The notes under the pieces: model-generated
Database searches by the model: none
What the model was told of the DNA's origin: nothing
Seen by the model: only the letters and a program-made list of their open reading frames with translations
NCBI GenBank assembly: GCA_947172415.1
Contig: OX359200.1
Location: 6,202,501 to 6,266,500, forward strand
Length of the DNA: 64,000 nucleotides
From: Chondrosia reniformis
Lineage: Eukaryota; Porifera; Demospongiae; Chondrillida; Chondrillidae
Direction of reading: 5' to 3'
Translations under genes and position numbers: made by a program
Part shown: in pieces, positions 57,060 to 64,000 of the stretch
Layout: every line of letters starts with the position of its first letter
How positions within the stretch are numbered: position 1 is the first letter of the stretch

Positions 57060-64000
<6,941 letters not shown>

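Overview
This window is animal nuclear DNA, most likely from a demosponge and plausibly Amphimedon queenslandica. The evidence is AT-rich DNA, short spliceosomal introns (many near 50-100 bp), tightly packed genes, a collagen-like fragment, a local expansion of receptor tyrosine kinases with an unrecognised ectodomain, and standard animal proteins (PRMT7, TOP3B, PSMA7, FAU, NEK11) with moderate divergence. Species assignment is inference. Exon joins were made by eye from GT/GC-AG sites, reading phase and remembered family sequences; no search was run.

Layout. 1-3080: a 3' fragment of a collagen-like gene (+), an orphan multi-pass membrane protein (-), and the decayed 3' end of a LINE. 3685-8427: SANBR/KIAA1841-like gene (-), 10 exons, with two minisatellites and a MITE in its introns. 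8602-9603: FAU, ubiquitin-like protein fused to ribosomal protein eS30 (-), head-to-head with TMEM208 (9778-11016, +). 11581-30250: three tandem copies of one receptor tyrosine kinase gene (-). A decayed copy of the last TMEM208 exon sits at each inner unit boundary, which fixes the duplication breakpoint. 30641-33154: NOP9 (-). 33278-35827: PSMA7 (-). 36082-39666: single-exon TRPA1-like channel (-), divergent from NEK11 (39848-44929, +), which carries a tRNA-Met in an intron. 45068-46461: SYS1 (-), whose start codon lies 26 bp from that of TOP3B (46488-53149, +). 53282-55978: secreted GDSL phospholipase of the PLB1 type (-). 56188-56825: a U6 snRNA gene and a truncated inverted copy. 57060 to beyond 63815: PRMT7 (+, 3' end outside the window), with a small secreted-protein gene nested antisense in one intron.

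The genes are mostly housekeeping functions (ribosome biogenesis and translation: FAU, NOP9; protein insertion and traffic: TMEM208, SYS1; proteolysis: PSMA7; topology: TOP3B; arginine methylation: PRMT7; splicing: U6). Between them lie lineage-specific genes: the RTK cluster, the orphan membrane protein and the nested secreted protein. Four divergent pairs or near-pairs share short promoters. Introns carry six minisatellites and three dispersed short-repeat families.
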